Assembly: GCA_947586295.1 (NCBI GenBank)
Contig: CANPXQ010000019.1
Coordinates: 1 to 11,679 of the forward strand
Direction of reading: 5' to 3'
DNA length: 11,679 bases
Source: an uncultured Bacilli bacterium
Lineage (GTDB): Bacteria; Bacillota_I; Bacilli_A; RF39; UBA660
This document shows, in pieces, positions 5,946 through 11,679 of this stretch. The position numbers were made by a program, and so were the translations under genes. Numbering within the stretch: position 1 is the first letter of the stretch; each line of letters begins with the position of its first letter. Below the pieces are notes generated by a model that saw only the letters and a list, made by a program, of their open reading frames with translations, ran no database searches and was not told where the DNA came from.

Positions 5946-6989
5946 TTAATCAAAAATATATATCATATTATTATAATTATATTCCCACTCACTATAACGC
6001 ATTAGCTTTTTCTCATTATCAAAAAAATTAAAATAATATAATGTATCAGCAGATATATAATAGATTTCCGTATCACTATATTTAACTATATTACTTACCT
6101 TTTTATCAGTAATTTTAATTTTTAAATCTTTTATAAAAGCATATAAATTATTATCAATTATATTATATTGAACTAAATTATTTGTGTTAAAGCTATAATC
6201 GTTATGAATCAATTTATTAAGATCAACTTTTTCCCATTTATTATTATTTAACACTTTTCCTCCAGTTCGCGAAATTTTATTTTTCTTTAAATCTATTTCA
6301 TATTCTTCTTTATTTTTGCGATCAACCAAGTATATTTTATTTTTACGATATCCTAAGATATAACTATCAAAATATAAATCTTTTTTTAATTTAAATTCAT
6401 TCATTTTATTTTTTTTCGCATCAATTATATAGGCACTACTAAAAGTAAACTCATTTTCTTGGTTCGGAATAAATAAATATCTGTCTGTAGCATAAACAAG
6501 TTTTAAAGAATATATATCATTCGAAAACAATTCATATTTTTTTTCATTTTCCGGATTCATATAAATAAAATTATGATAATTCCATAATAGATATGTTTTA
6601 GCATTATAATCATAAACATCAATATTTTCGTAATTTTCTATAACTATATCTGTATTTGATCCTTTTGGCATATATAATTCATTATCGTTATTACATAAAG
6701 TATAAAAAGTTAAATAATTACTGTGAGGACTTAAACAATTACCATCTATATTATAATCATCAATTAATTTTCTTTTATGGGTATATTTATCATTTGTAAT
6801 ATAACTATATTTTTTATTATTAACAAAAATATCAAGATAATATAGTTTCTCTTGTTTATCATATCTTTCGCTTATTTCAGCTTCTTTAATATTATAATTT
6901 ATATTATAATTTACTTTTCTTAAATAAAAATATAAAAAAAGAGAAAATAACAAAACGATAATTATTATTAATTTTCCAACTTTTTTCAT
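5946..6989 (-). CDS. Membrane-anchored extracellular protein of unknown function
   Basis: I do not recognise this 347-residue protein. It has a short positive N-terminus (MKKVGK), one hydrophobic segment (about 7-23) ending FYLRK, and then an extracytoplasmic domain of about 320 residues. The domain consists of repeated short strands rich in Tyr, Asn and Lys (such as YLLWNYHNFIYMNPENEKKYEL, NKIYLVDRKNKEEYEIDL and TEIYYISADTLYYF). These recurring four-strand-like units suggest a beta-propeller, but no named repeat motif is exact. Two cysteines (C85 and C99) could form a disulfide. No lipobox cysteine follows the hydrophobic segment, so it is probably an uncleaved anchor. The start overlaps the PH-domain gene by ATGA and has AGGGAAG upstream, so the two are translationally coupled. 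The propeller idea is inference. Confidence 0.7.
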   Translation of the reverse strand: MKKVGKLIIIIVLLFSLFLYFYLRKVNYNINYNIKEAEISERYDKQEKLYYLDIFVNNKKYSYITNDKYTHKRKLIDDYNIDGNCLSPHSNYLTFYTLCNNDNELYMPKGSNTDIVIENYENIDVYDYNAKTYLLWNYHNFIYMNPENEKKYELFSNDIYSLKLVYATDRYLFIPNQENEFTFSSAYIIDAKKNKMNEFKLKKDLYFDSYILGYRKNKIYLVDRKNKEEYEIDLKKNKISRTGGKVLNNNKWEKVDLNKLIHNDYSFNTNNLVQYNIIDNNLYAFIKDLKIKITDKKVSNIVKYSDTEIYYISADTLYYFNFFDNEKKLMRYSEWEYNYNNMIYIFD

Positions 6990-7429
6990 TTTATTTCTTC
7001 CCTAATTTTATATTTTTTCTTTTCTTTCATCATAAATTCAGTAATATTAGTTTCAATCTCATCTAAAGCACTTTTAGGTAAATTAGATAAAAAGACTTCT
7101 TCTTTAACGGTATCAATAGTAATACGACCAAATAAAAGACCTTGATTAACTAATAAATCATTATATAAATCAGGAGTAATACTACTTAAGGTATAACCCC
7201 ATAATACCCTTTTTTGAGCAATTAGTAATCTTTTAGACGTTAATACAACAACACAAGTAGTGAATATATCATAAAAATCAATATTTTTTTGAGCTGGGAA
7301 AGCATATAAAACTTCTTCACCAGGATTTAAATGTTTATCAATTACATCACAATGCTTCTTGATTCGCCAAGCTATACCACCTCTGTGTTTTTTTTGAAAC
7401 TGTACTATATCGTCATATACTTTACTCAT
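6986..7429 (-). CDS. Bacterial PH-domain (bPH/YokE-like) protein
   Basis: The 147-residue protein carries one bacterial pleckstrin-homology-like domain at about residues 36-130: NPGEEVLYAF, then TTCVVVLTSKRLLIAQKRVLWGY, then a paired-strand region (GLLFGRITIDTVKEEVFLSNL) and a closing helix SALDEIETNI. The phrase V.LTSKRLLI...... is the hallmark of these domains, which mediate protein or lipid contacts and carry no catalysis. No membrane helix is present, so it is cytoplasmic. I start it at the ATG at 7429. An upstream in-frame GTG at 7438 overlaps the Shine-Dalgarno AGGTG itself, so it is unlikely to be used. It ends in an ATGA overlap with the membrane-anchored gene, which suggests that the two products act together at the membrane. 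Confidence 0.8.
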   Translation of the reverse strand: MSKVYDDIVQFQKKHRGGIAWRIKKHCDVIDKHLNPGEEVLYAFPAQKNIDFYDIFTTCVVVLTSKRLLIAQKRVLWGYTLSSITPDLYNDLLVNQGLLFGRITIDTVKEEVFLSNLPKSALDEIETNITEFMMKEKKKYKIREEIK

Positions 7430-7435
7430 CTTTTT

Positions 7436-7440
7436 CACCT
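7436..7440 (-). promoter_or_regulatory. RBS that decides the start of the PH-domain gene
   Basis: AGGTG lies six bases before the ATG at 7429, ideal spacing. The alternative GTG start at 7438 falls inside this sequence and would leave that start with no ribosome binding site. Confidence 0.7.
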
Positions 7441-7446
7441 ACTTTT

Positions 7447-7457
7447 ATTTTATAACA
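7447..7457 (-). promoter_or_regulatory. Candidate extended -10 promoter of the PH-domain/LysM unit
   Basis: TGTTATAAAAT (7457-7447) fits a TGn extended -10 with TATAAA, about 19 bases before the chosen start codon. The -35 is poor (TTTGCT about 16 bases upstream), as is common for extended -10 promoters. The local AT-richness makes chance matches easy. Confidence 0.4.
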
Positions 7458-7464
7458 AAACTCA

Positions 7465-7483
7465 AATATTAGCAAATAATATT
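7465..7483. repeat. Small inverted repeat at the end of the TtcA-like gene
   Basis: AATATTA and TAATATT form a perfect 7-bp A-T stem with a 5-base loop, starting at the stop codon of the TtcA-like gene. The tail on the minus strand (TTGAGTTTTG) is only moderately T-rich, so this is at best a weak terminator or attenuator. Confidence 0.3.
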
Positions 7484-8301
7484 CATCTATCGTGATCATC
7501 TAAAAAACTATATTTTTTTTTATTTTTAACATAACCTAAAATACATTCTATATTAACATTAGTTAAACTCATAAATATATTATGATCTATATTAGGATTA
7601 TCCTTTCTTAAACTATTAATTAAATTTTTAATTTCTAATCTTTTACCTTCACTATCAGTATTTTTTTTAGCAGTAACCATACAAGCACAATCTATAAAAT
7701 CTAATTTATTATAATTACGCCAAGCTATAATATCTTGTTCTTTTACTAAATATAAGGGACGAATTAATTCTAAGCCTTCAAAGTTAGTACTTTTTAATTT
7801 GGGCATCATTGTTTTAAATTCACTACCATAAAACATCGAAATTAATGTAGTTTCTATAACATCATCAAAATGATGTCCTAAAGCAATTTTATTACAACCT
7901 AATTCTTGCGCTTTACTATATAAAAAACCTCGACGCATTCTTGCACATAAGTAGCAAGGACTTTTTCCACCACATTTTTTGACAACATCAAAAATATCAC
8001 TAACGAAAATATCAATATCTAAATTTAAAGTTTTACCCATTTGTTTTATTTTATTTAAATTTGCTTTACTATAACCAGGATCCATTACTACGTATTTAAC
8101 ATTAAATGGAACATCACTATGTTTATGTAATTCTTCAATACACTTAGCAAGCAAAAAAGAATCTTTTCCTCCACTTATACATACCATAACATTATCATTG
8201 GCTTTTATTAATTCGTAATCCTTTACTGCTTTTACAAATCTAGCCCATATGGTTTTGCGAAATTTTTTAATAATACTTCTTTCTATTTCTTGATTCATCA
8301 T
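7483..8301 (-). CDS. TtcA-like PP-loop tRNA 2-thiolation protein
   Basis: TtcA-family enzymes activate a tRNA base with ATP and replace its oxygen with sulfur (2-thiocytidine-32 for TtcA itself), using an iron-sulfur cluster. The 272-residue product has the PP-loop SGGKDS (43-48), the CYLCARMRRG motif (C116 and C119; TtcA has CxxC followed by RLRRG) and GHHFDDVIET (142-151). RPLYLVKEQDI (181-191) matches the conserved RPL..V.E.DI segment. C205 and C207 (DCAC) lie where the family has its third cluster-binding cysteine; the CxC is slightly unusual. Thus all expected catalytic features are present. AGGAG at 8305-8309 lies 3 bases before the first ATG and 6 before the second (8298), so the protein may start at Met2. 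The exact tRNA position modified in this lineage is inferred only from family membership. Confidence 0.85.
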   Translation of the reverse strand: MMNQEIERSIIKKFRKTIWARFVKAVKDYELIKANDNVMVCISGGKDSFLLAKCIEELHKHSDVPFNVKYVVMDPGYSKANLNKIKQMGKTLNLDIDIFVSDIFDVVKKCGGKSPCYLCARMRRGFLYSKAQELGCNKIALGHHFDDVIETTLISMFYGSEFKTMMPKLKSTNFEGLELIRPLYLVKEQDIIAWRNYNKLDFIDCACMVTAKKNTDSEGKRLEIKNLINSLRKDNPNIDHNIFMSLTNVNIECILGYVKNKKKYSFLDDHDR

Positions 8302-8320
8302 AGACTCCTAAACCAATAAT

Positions 8321-8329
8321 ATTGTAACA
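8321..8329 (-). promoter_or_regulatory. Candidate extended -10 promoter of the TtcA-like gene
   Basis: TGTTACAAT (8329-8321) is a TGn extended -10 with 5 of 6 matches to TATAAT, 19-22 bases before the two possible start codons, with AGGAG between. No convincing -35 is visible. Confidence 0.45.
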
Positions 8330-8345
8330 CTTTTTTATTAAATTA

Positions 8346-9119
8346 CTATCGCAAAGCTCTAATTAAACTTAAAGTATTTTTATTATTTTTTAAAGACGTT
8401 CCACACCGTTTAGCATAATCCGCTTCATATTTAAATTTTTCTTCTAAAGATAATGTTTTTTTTATATCTAATATTAATGCTTGTTTATATAAATTTAAAG
8501 ATGTTTGTAAAGCTTTAGTTGTTAAACGCTTACGTACATATTTATTAGATACAGTAGTTATTTCAAGAGGATTTAAAGAAAAATCATATATATTTATTTG
8601 GGGTAAATAAATATAAGAGCTATGAGGAAAATCCAAATCTTGTACTTCACTAAAATATTCATCGACTATTAATATATCTTTTCTTTCAATCATTTCTTGT
8701 AATTCATCGGCCGAATATAAAGAATTTTTAAATATGACATTTTCATCGAACATTACGACAAATGCACATATATAAGATTTAATTTGACCATCAATGTCTT
8801 TTTTCTTTAAAATCATATCACTTTCTAAAAATAAATAATCAACATATTTTTTATTATATGTTTTAGACAAAATATTTAAACTATTTTGTCTGGTTAAAAT
8901 AATATGGCAATAATTTAATACTTTTTTTAAAAATTCTTCATCACTATATTTTTGCCGATTTAAAATAAATTCTTCAATATCGGCAATCAAACAAAGATTT
9001 TTTTCTATAGCATCAATCACTATTTGCGGATTAGAAACATAATTTGGATAATACAAAAACTTAGCCATTTCTTCAGAAAAAGCCTCACTTATGTTAGGCT
9101 CTTTTATTTTTAAATACAT
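8346..9119 (-). CDS. Unknown soluble protein, 257 residues
   Basis: I do not recognise this protein. It has no signal peptide or membrane helix and reads as mixed alpha/beta. The N-terminal half contains predicted helices (EEFILNRQKYSDEEFLKKVL). A middle strand-rich part includes YICAFVVMFDENVIF, ILIVDEYF and YIYLPQINIYDFSLNP. The C-terminal 70 residues are Lys/Leu-rich helix (TTKALQTSLNLYKQALILDIKKTLSLEEKFKYEADYAKRCG...). No nucleotide-binding or catalytic motif stands out. It has a very strong ribosome binding site (AAGGAGG, 9124-9130) at good spacing and follows the DUF362 gene by 19 bases, so the two are probably co-transcribed. No terminator follows it. Confidence 0.75.
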   Translation of the reverse strand: MYLKIKEPNISEAFSEEMAKFLYYPNYVSNPQIVIDAIEKNLCLIADIEEFILNRQKYSDEEFLKKVLNYCHIILTRQNSLNILSKTYNKKYVDYLFLESDMILKKKDIDGQIKSYICAFVVMFDENVIFKNSLYSADELQEMIERKDILIVDEYFSEVQDLDFPHSSYIYLPQINIYDFSLNPLEITTVSNKYVRKRLTTKALQTSLNLYKQALILDIKKTLSLEEKFKYEADYAKRCGTSLKNNKNTLSLIRALR

Positions 9120-9138
9120 CCCAAAACCTCCTTATATT

Positions 9139-10023
9139 TTAATCAATATTAATTATTTCGTATTCACGATTTCCTATTTTTAATTGGTTCGCGGTTTCTA
9201 CTGTATGAATAGCGTGCAATTCTTCCATTCTTTTTAATAAAGAGGCTTTCCCAGCATCAGCAGAATTTACTATCATATCATAACTTGCTTGGTCTATTGC
9301 TACAGGATCTATGCTTGCCAAAATACCAATATCGCCCATTTCTGGATCGTGAGGATTACTATCACAATCACAATCTATAGATATATTATTTAAAACATTA
9401 ATATAGGCCAAATTTTCTTCTTTAAAATAGGAAATTACAGCTTTATCAGCTTCTGCCATACTTTCTAAAAAACCATCTTGATTATCAGTGTGATGCCACA
9501 TTTCATCAGGATCAGTTGTTTTGCCCACAGAATGGATCCAAGCTTTGCCTTTACTTGAAGCTACACCAATGCTCATATTTTTTAAAGCACCTCCAAAGCC
9601 TCCCATAGCATGACCTTTAAAATGGCTCAAAACAAGCATTGAATCATAATTTTGTAAATGTTTACCAACATAATTTTGTCCTTGTAAATGATTGCCTCCT
9701 TCAAAATTTAGAACCATATCACCATCAGCATCCATAATATCGCAAGGGGCAATGTCTAAAAATCCGTGATCTTTTATAGCTTCCATATGATCTATAGTAG
9801 AAAACCTTTTACCCCGATATGCGGTATTACATTCTACTATTGTTCCATTTAAACTCGTCACTAATTCTTTTATTAATTCAGGCTTTAAATAATTATGACC
9901 ACCTGGTTCTCCTGTAGATATTTTAACAGCAACCTTTCCTTTTAATTCTTGATTTAATGCTTCATAAATTTTTACTAATGCTCTGCTGCTTATTTCCTTT
10001 GAAAAATAAACTTTACTTTTCAT
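9139..10023 (-). CDS. DUF362-family protein lacking the ferredoxin domain
   Basis: The 294-residue protein matches the DUF362 family. It shows VAVKISTGEPGGHNYLKPEL (31-50), ECNTAYRGKR (64-73), SHFKGHAMGGFGGALKNMSIG (133-153), AWIHSVGK (161-168), the DGFLESMAEADKAV helix (183-196) and DIGILASIDPVAIDQAS (231-247), all typical. Many family members also carry a bacterial two-[4Fe-4S] ferredoxin segment; here no CxxCxxCxxxC motif exists. Only C65, C94, C218 and C220 are present, the last two in the Asp/Cys-rich IDCDCDSNPHDP, a possible metal site. The family's biochemical role is unsettled. I start at the ATG at 10023, which has AGGAGGAG nine bases upstream. A start 26 codons earlier would overlap the upstream gene and lacks such a site. 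A promoter-like element lies at 10046-10054. Confidence 0.88.
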   Translation of the reverse strand: MKSKVYFSKEISSRALVKIYEALNQELKGKVAVKISTGEPGGHNYLKPELIKELVTSLNGTIVECNTAYRGKRFSTIDHMEAIKDHGFLDIAPCDIMDADGDMVLNFEGGNHLQGQNYVGKHLQNYDSMLVLSHFKGHAMGGFGGALKNMSIGVASSKGKAWIHSVGKTTDPDEMWHHTDNQDGFLESMAEADKAVISYFKEENLAYINVLNNISIDCDCDSNPHDPEMGDIGILASIDPVAIDQASYDMIVNSADAGKASLLKRMEELHAIHTVETANQLKIGNREYEIINID

Positions 10024-10031
10024 AAATTCAT

Positions 10032-10039
10032 CTCCTCCT
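10032..10039 (-). promoter_or_regulatory. Strong RBS that decides the DUF362 start
   Basis: AGGAGGAG (10039-10032) precedes the ATG at 10023 by 8 bases. The reading frame is open further upstream (to 10101), but this site and the overlap with the preceding gene favour the internal ATG. Confidence 0.75.
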
Positions 10040-10045
10040 ATTATC

Positions 10046-10054
10046 ATTTTACCA
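10046..10054 (-). promoter_or_regulatory. Candidate extended -10 promoter of the DUF362 gene
   Basis: TGGTAAAAT (10054-10046) is a TGn extended -10 (5 of 6), 22 bases before the start codon, in the 38-base gap after the 445-residue gene. No good -35 is seen. The transcript would begin almost at the Shine-Dalgarno. Confidence 0.5.
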
Positions 10055-10061
10055 TTTTTTC

Positions 10062-11399
10062 TTATTTTCGTAAATTTTCTTCTTTCTTCAAACTTCGACA
10101 TCTAGTTGCGTATTTTACTTCTTTTTGTTCTTTTTTCTTTAAAAATTCCGTTACTTTTTCCTTTATTATAGGGACTATTATTTCTCCTTCAATACATTTT
10201 AAATCATTAATTGCGGTATCAAAAATTCCTAAAATACTTTTAATAGGCATTAAATTTTCATAATTAATTAAGCTTAAATTATGACTTTTAGCATAATTAT
10301 TAATTACTTTTACTAAACGTTGCATTGTTTTTTCTAATTTTTCAATTGGTAAATTGCCCCTTTTTATATTAAATAATAATACTTTATCCTCTTCTTTTAA
10401 TAATGGTATTAAATCTATTTTTTCTGAATCATTAGTATACGTAAACATATAGTTATTACCATTTAAATCTATTTTAAATGTATATATTCCACTACTTTTT
10501 CCTAATTTATCCAATGTTTCAAAATACAAACTAAATTTTGTTAATAATTCATCATTTATCTTTATCATTAAATTTAAATTAGAGTTTATTCCCTCATTTA
10601 TATATTGATATATTTTATTATTTTTATAATCGCTTTTAACTAAAACGTCATCTTTTTGAACACTATACTCTTCATCCGTAGATGTTATCTTTAAATTGTT
10701 TTTTTGATAAATTAATTTGGAATTAAGAATATTATAAGTTAATAAATAACTCAAACAATCTTGACAATTAGATTTTTTTTGATAAGTAATTAAGCCATTA
10801 GAGTTAAATATAATTATTCTTTTATTCTTATTTTTAGCGTTTAAAACCCATTTTACTTGCTTACTGCTATAAAAGCTTTCTTCTAGTAAATATATATTTG
10901 CTTGTATAGGTAATAAATCTTTATCTAAATATGATGCTTGATCAAAACTTAAAATTTCTCGCCAATAACATTCGTTATCAAGTAAAGTTCCGGCACATTC
11001 TTGCATTGCTTCTACAAGAGGTTTTAGAACATAATAATTATTTTTATTATTATATATATAGATATTACCAATGTCTTTAACTGCTTTTCTTTTATACTTT
11101 TCACGATTATATGTTGTTAAATCTATATCATTTTTTATATCAATTATTATTTTTTCTTTATCATATAAATAAAAACCTAAAGAATCTACAATATTATCTA
11201 CTATATCTAGTATTTGTTTATCGTCTAAACTATTAATACTAATTTCTAGAAATATATTTTTTTCCTCACAAGCATTTTTAATTATTAATGTACCTAAAGT
11301 TAATTCCTTTGTTCTTATTTTATATATCCACTTATCTATAGGTGGATTTTCACATTCCAAATAAAAATTATTTTTTAAAGCTATATTTTTATATTGCAT
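10062..11399 (-). CDS. Unknown 445-residue protein
   Basis: I do not recognise this protein. It has no signal peptide or clear membrane segment and looks cytoplasmic. Residues 1-100 read as alternating strands and one long helix (LGTLIIKN, IFLEISINS, QILDIVDNIVDSLGF, KIIIDIKN), vaguely like an acetyltransferase fold, but without the acetyl-CoA binding motif. The middle contains QECAGTLLDNECYW and NCQDCLSYLL, a CxxC pair. The last 120 residues are strand-helix mixed and end in a very basic tail. I start at the ATG at 11399, eight bases after GGAGG. A GTG five codons earlier overlaps that Shine-Dalgarno and is unlikely. A promoter-like element lies at 11424-11432. No terminator is seen after it; the DUF362 gene follows by 38 bases in the same direction. 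Confidence 0.75.
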   Translation of the reverse strand: MQYKNIALKNNFYLECENPPIDKWIYKIRTKELTLGTLIIKNACEEKNIFLEISINSLDDKQILDIVDNIVDSLGFYLYDKEKIIIDIKNDIDLTTYNREKYKRKAVKDIGNIYIYNNKNNYYVLKPLVEAMQECAGTLLDNECYWREILSFDQASYLDKDLLPIQANIYLLEESFYSSKQVKWVLNAKNKNKRIIIFNSNGLITYQKKSNCQDCLSYLLTYNILNSKLIYQKNNLKITSTDEEYSVQKDDVLVKSDYKNNKIYQYINEGINSNLNLMIKINDELLTKFSLYFETLDKLGKSSGIYTFKIDLNGNNYMFTYTNDSEKIDLIPLLKEEDKVLLFNIKRGNLPIEKLEKTMQRLVKVINNYAKSHNLSLINYENLMPIKSILGIFDTAINDLKCIEGEIIVPIIKEKVTEFLKKKEQKEVKYATRCRSLKKEENLRK

Positions 11400-11423
11400 A
11401 ACCAAAACCTCCACTTTAGATGT

Positions 11424-11432
11424 ATTTTATCA
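11424..11432 (-). promoter_or_regulatory. Candidate extended -10 promoter of the 445-residue gene
   Basis: TGATAAAAT (11432-11424) is a TGn extended -10 with 5 of 6 matches, 24 bases before the start codon, with GTGGAGG (11414-11408) between. The -35 region is not conserved and overlaps an inverted repeat. Confidence 0.5.
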
Positions 11433-11439
11433 CTATCGG

Positions 11440-11464
11440 CACTAAAAATCTATATTTTATAGTG
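11440..11464. repeat. Inverted repeat between the partial gene and the 445-residue gene
   Basis: CACTA-T-AAAAT (11464-11454) can pair with ATTTTTAGTG (11449-11440) over 10 bp with one bulged T and a 4-base loop. It covers the stop codon of the upstream gene and lies just before the next promoter. No T-run follows, so it would be a poor terminator; it could be a processing site or an operator. Confidence 0.4.
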
Positions 11465-11679
11465 GAAATGTATAAAAGCAAATTAAAAGCATAATAAATT
11501 TATTAAATACTGAATACACTTTTCCTTGATAATTATTAATGCTAAAAGAAATGCTAGATATTTTTCGGTAATCTTCATATTTACAAGATAGATTTATATC
11601 AGCCCCAGTTTGATAAATTGATAAAATTTTTTCATCTTGTATCAAATCAATATCAAAAGAATTATACTCATTGCTAGTT
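11457..11679 (-). CDS. 3' end of an unknown gene, running off the window
   Basis: The frame is open from the window edge to the TAA at 11457, giving at least 73 C-terminal residues; the start lies outside. It has no good internal start, since the first candidate (TTG at 11645) lacks a ribosome binding site. The visible part is polar (DLIQDEKILSIYQTGADI..., SISFSINNYQGKVYSV) and ends in a short hydrophobic run, FIMLLICFYTFPL. That run could be a C-terminal membrane segment or the last strand of a domain. No family can be named. Confidence 0.5.
   Translation of the reverse strand, partial: TSNEYNSFDIDLIQDEKILSIYQTGADINLSCKYEDYRKISSISFSINNYQGKVYSVFNKFIMLLICFYTFPL

Noticed and set aside
7388..7521. 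T8-T9 runs in the coding parts of the PH-domain and TtcA-like genes as phase-variable tracts
   Set aside because: They encode Lys-rich segments, are short, and are expected in sequence this AT-rich; both genes look housekeeping-like.
11483..11578. 31-residue hydrophobic minus-strand ORF (MKITEKYLAFLLALIII...)
   Set aside because: It lies inside the longer partial gene in another frame, lacks a ribosome binding site, and is probably chance in AT-rich sequence.

Overview
The window is AT-rich (by eye roughly a quarter G+C). Every gene that can be supported lies on the minus strand, so transcription runs from base 11679 towards base 1. whiA and truA, the remains of an energy-coupling-factor (ECF) ATPase pair beside truA, a bacterial PH-domain protein and a SipW-type signal sequence all point to a small-genome, low-GC Firmicute of the Bacilli/Mycoplasmatota area, for example an uncultured gut lineage such as RF39. 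That placement is inference. TGA works as a stop codon: two gene pairs overlap as ATGA, so the standard bacterial code (not code 4) applies.

Layout in transcription order: (1) the 3' end of an unknown gene (11457-11679); (2) an unknown 445-residue protein (10062-11399) with its own extended -10 promoter; (3) a DUF362 protein (9139-10023) followed 19 bases later by an unknown 257-residue protein (8346-9119); (4) a TtcA-like PP-loop tRNA thiolase (7483-8301); (5) a probable operon of a PH-domain protein (6986-7429), a membrane-anchored unknown protein overlapping it by ATGA (5946-6989), and a triple-LysM protein (5449-5901) whose Shine-Dalgarno sequence is buried in a hairpin; it ends at a terminator; (6) a tightly packed operon of a five-TM membrane protein, whiA, two short degenerate EcfA-like proteins and truA (5347 down to 1105), with a clear promoter at 5371-5399 and an A/U-stem terminator; (7) a secreted or surface protein (53-1030), whose likely promoter has a run of 19 T's between its -35 and -10 elements.

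The two strongest observations are these. First, the ORFs between whiA and truA look like EcfA1 and EcfA2 that have lost the Walker A half of the ATPase and every catalytic residue, yet remain open, overlapping and in the ancestral gene order next to truA, with no ecfT between them. They look like kept non-catalytic proteins rather than debris. Second, the T19 tract lies exactly where a change in length would alter promoter spacing of the surface-protein gene, the classic design of an ON/OFF or graded phase-variable promoter. A third, weaker signal is the hairpin hiding the LysM gene's ribosome binding site. The remaining genes are conserved housekeeping genes or unrecognised proteins. I saw no tRNA, rRNA, CRISPR array or insertion sequence. 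No gene-free stretch exceeds about 105 bases.
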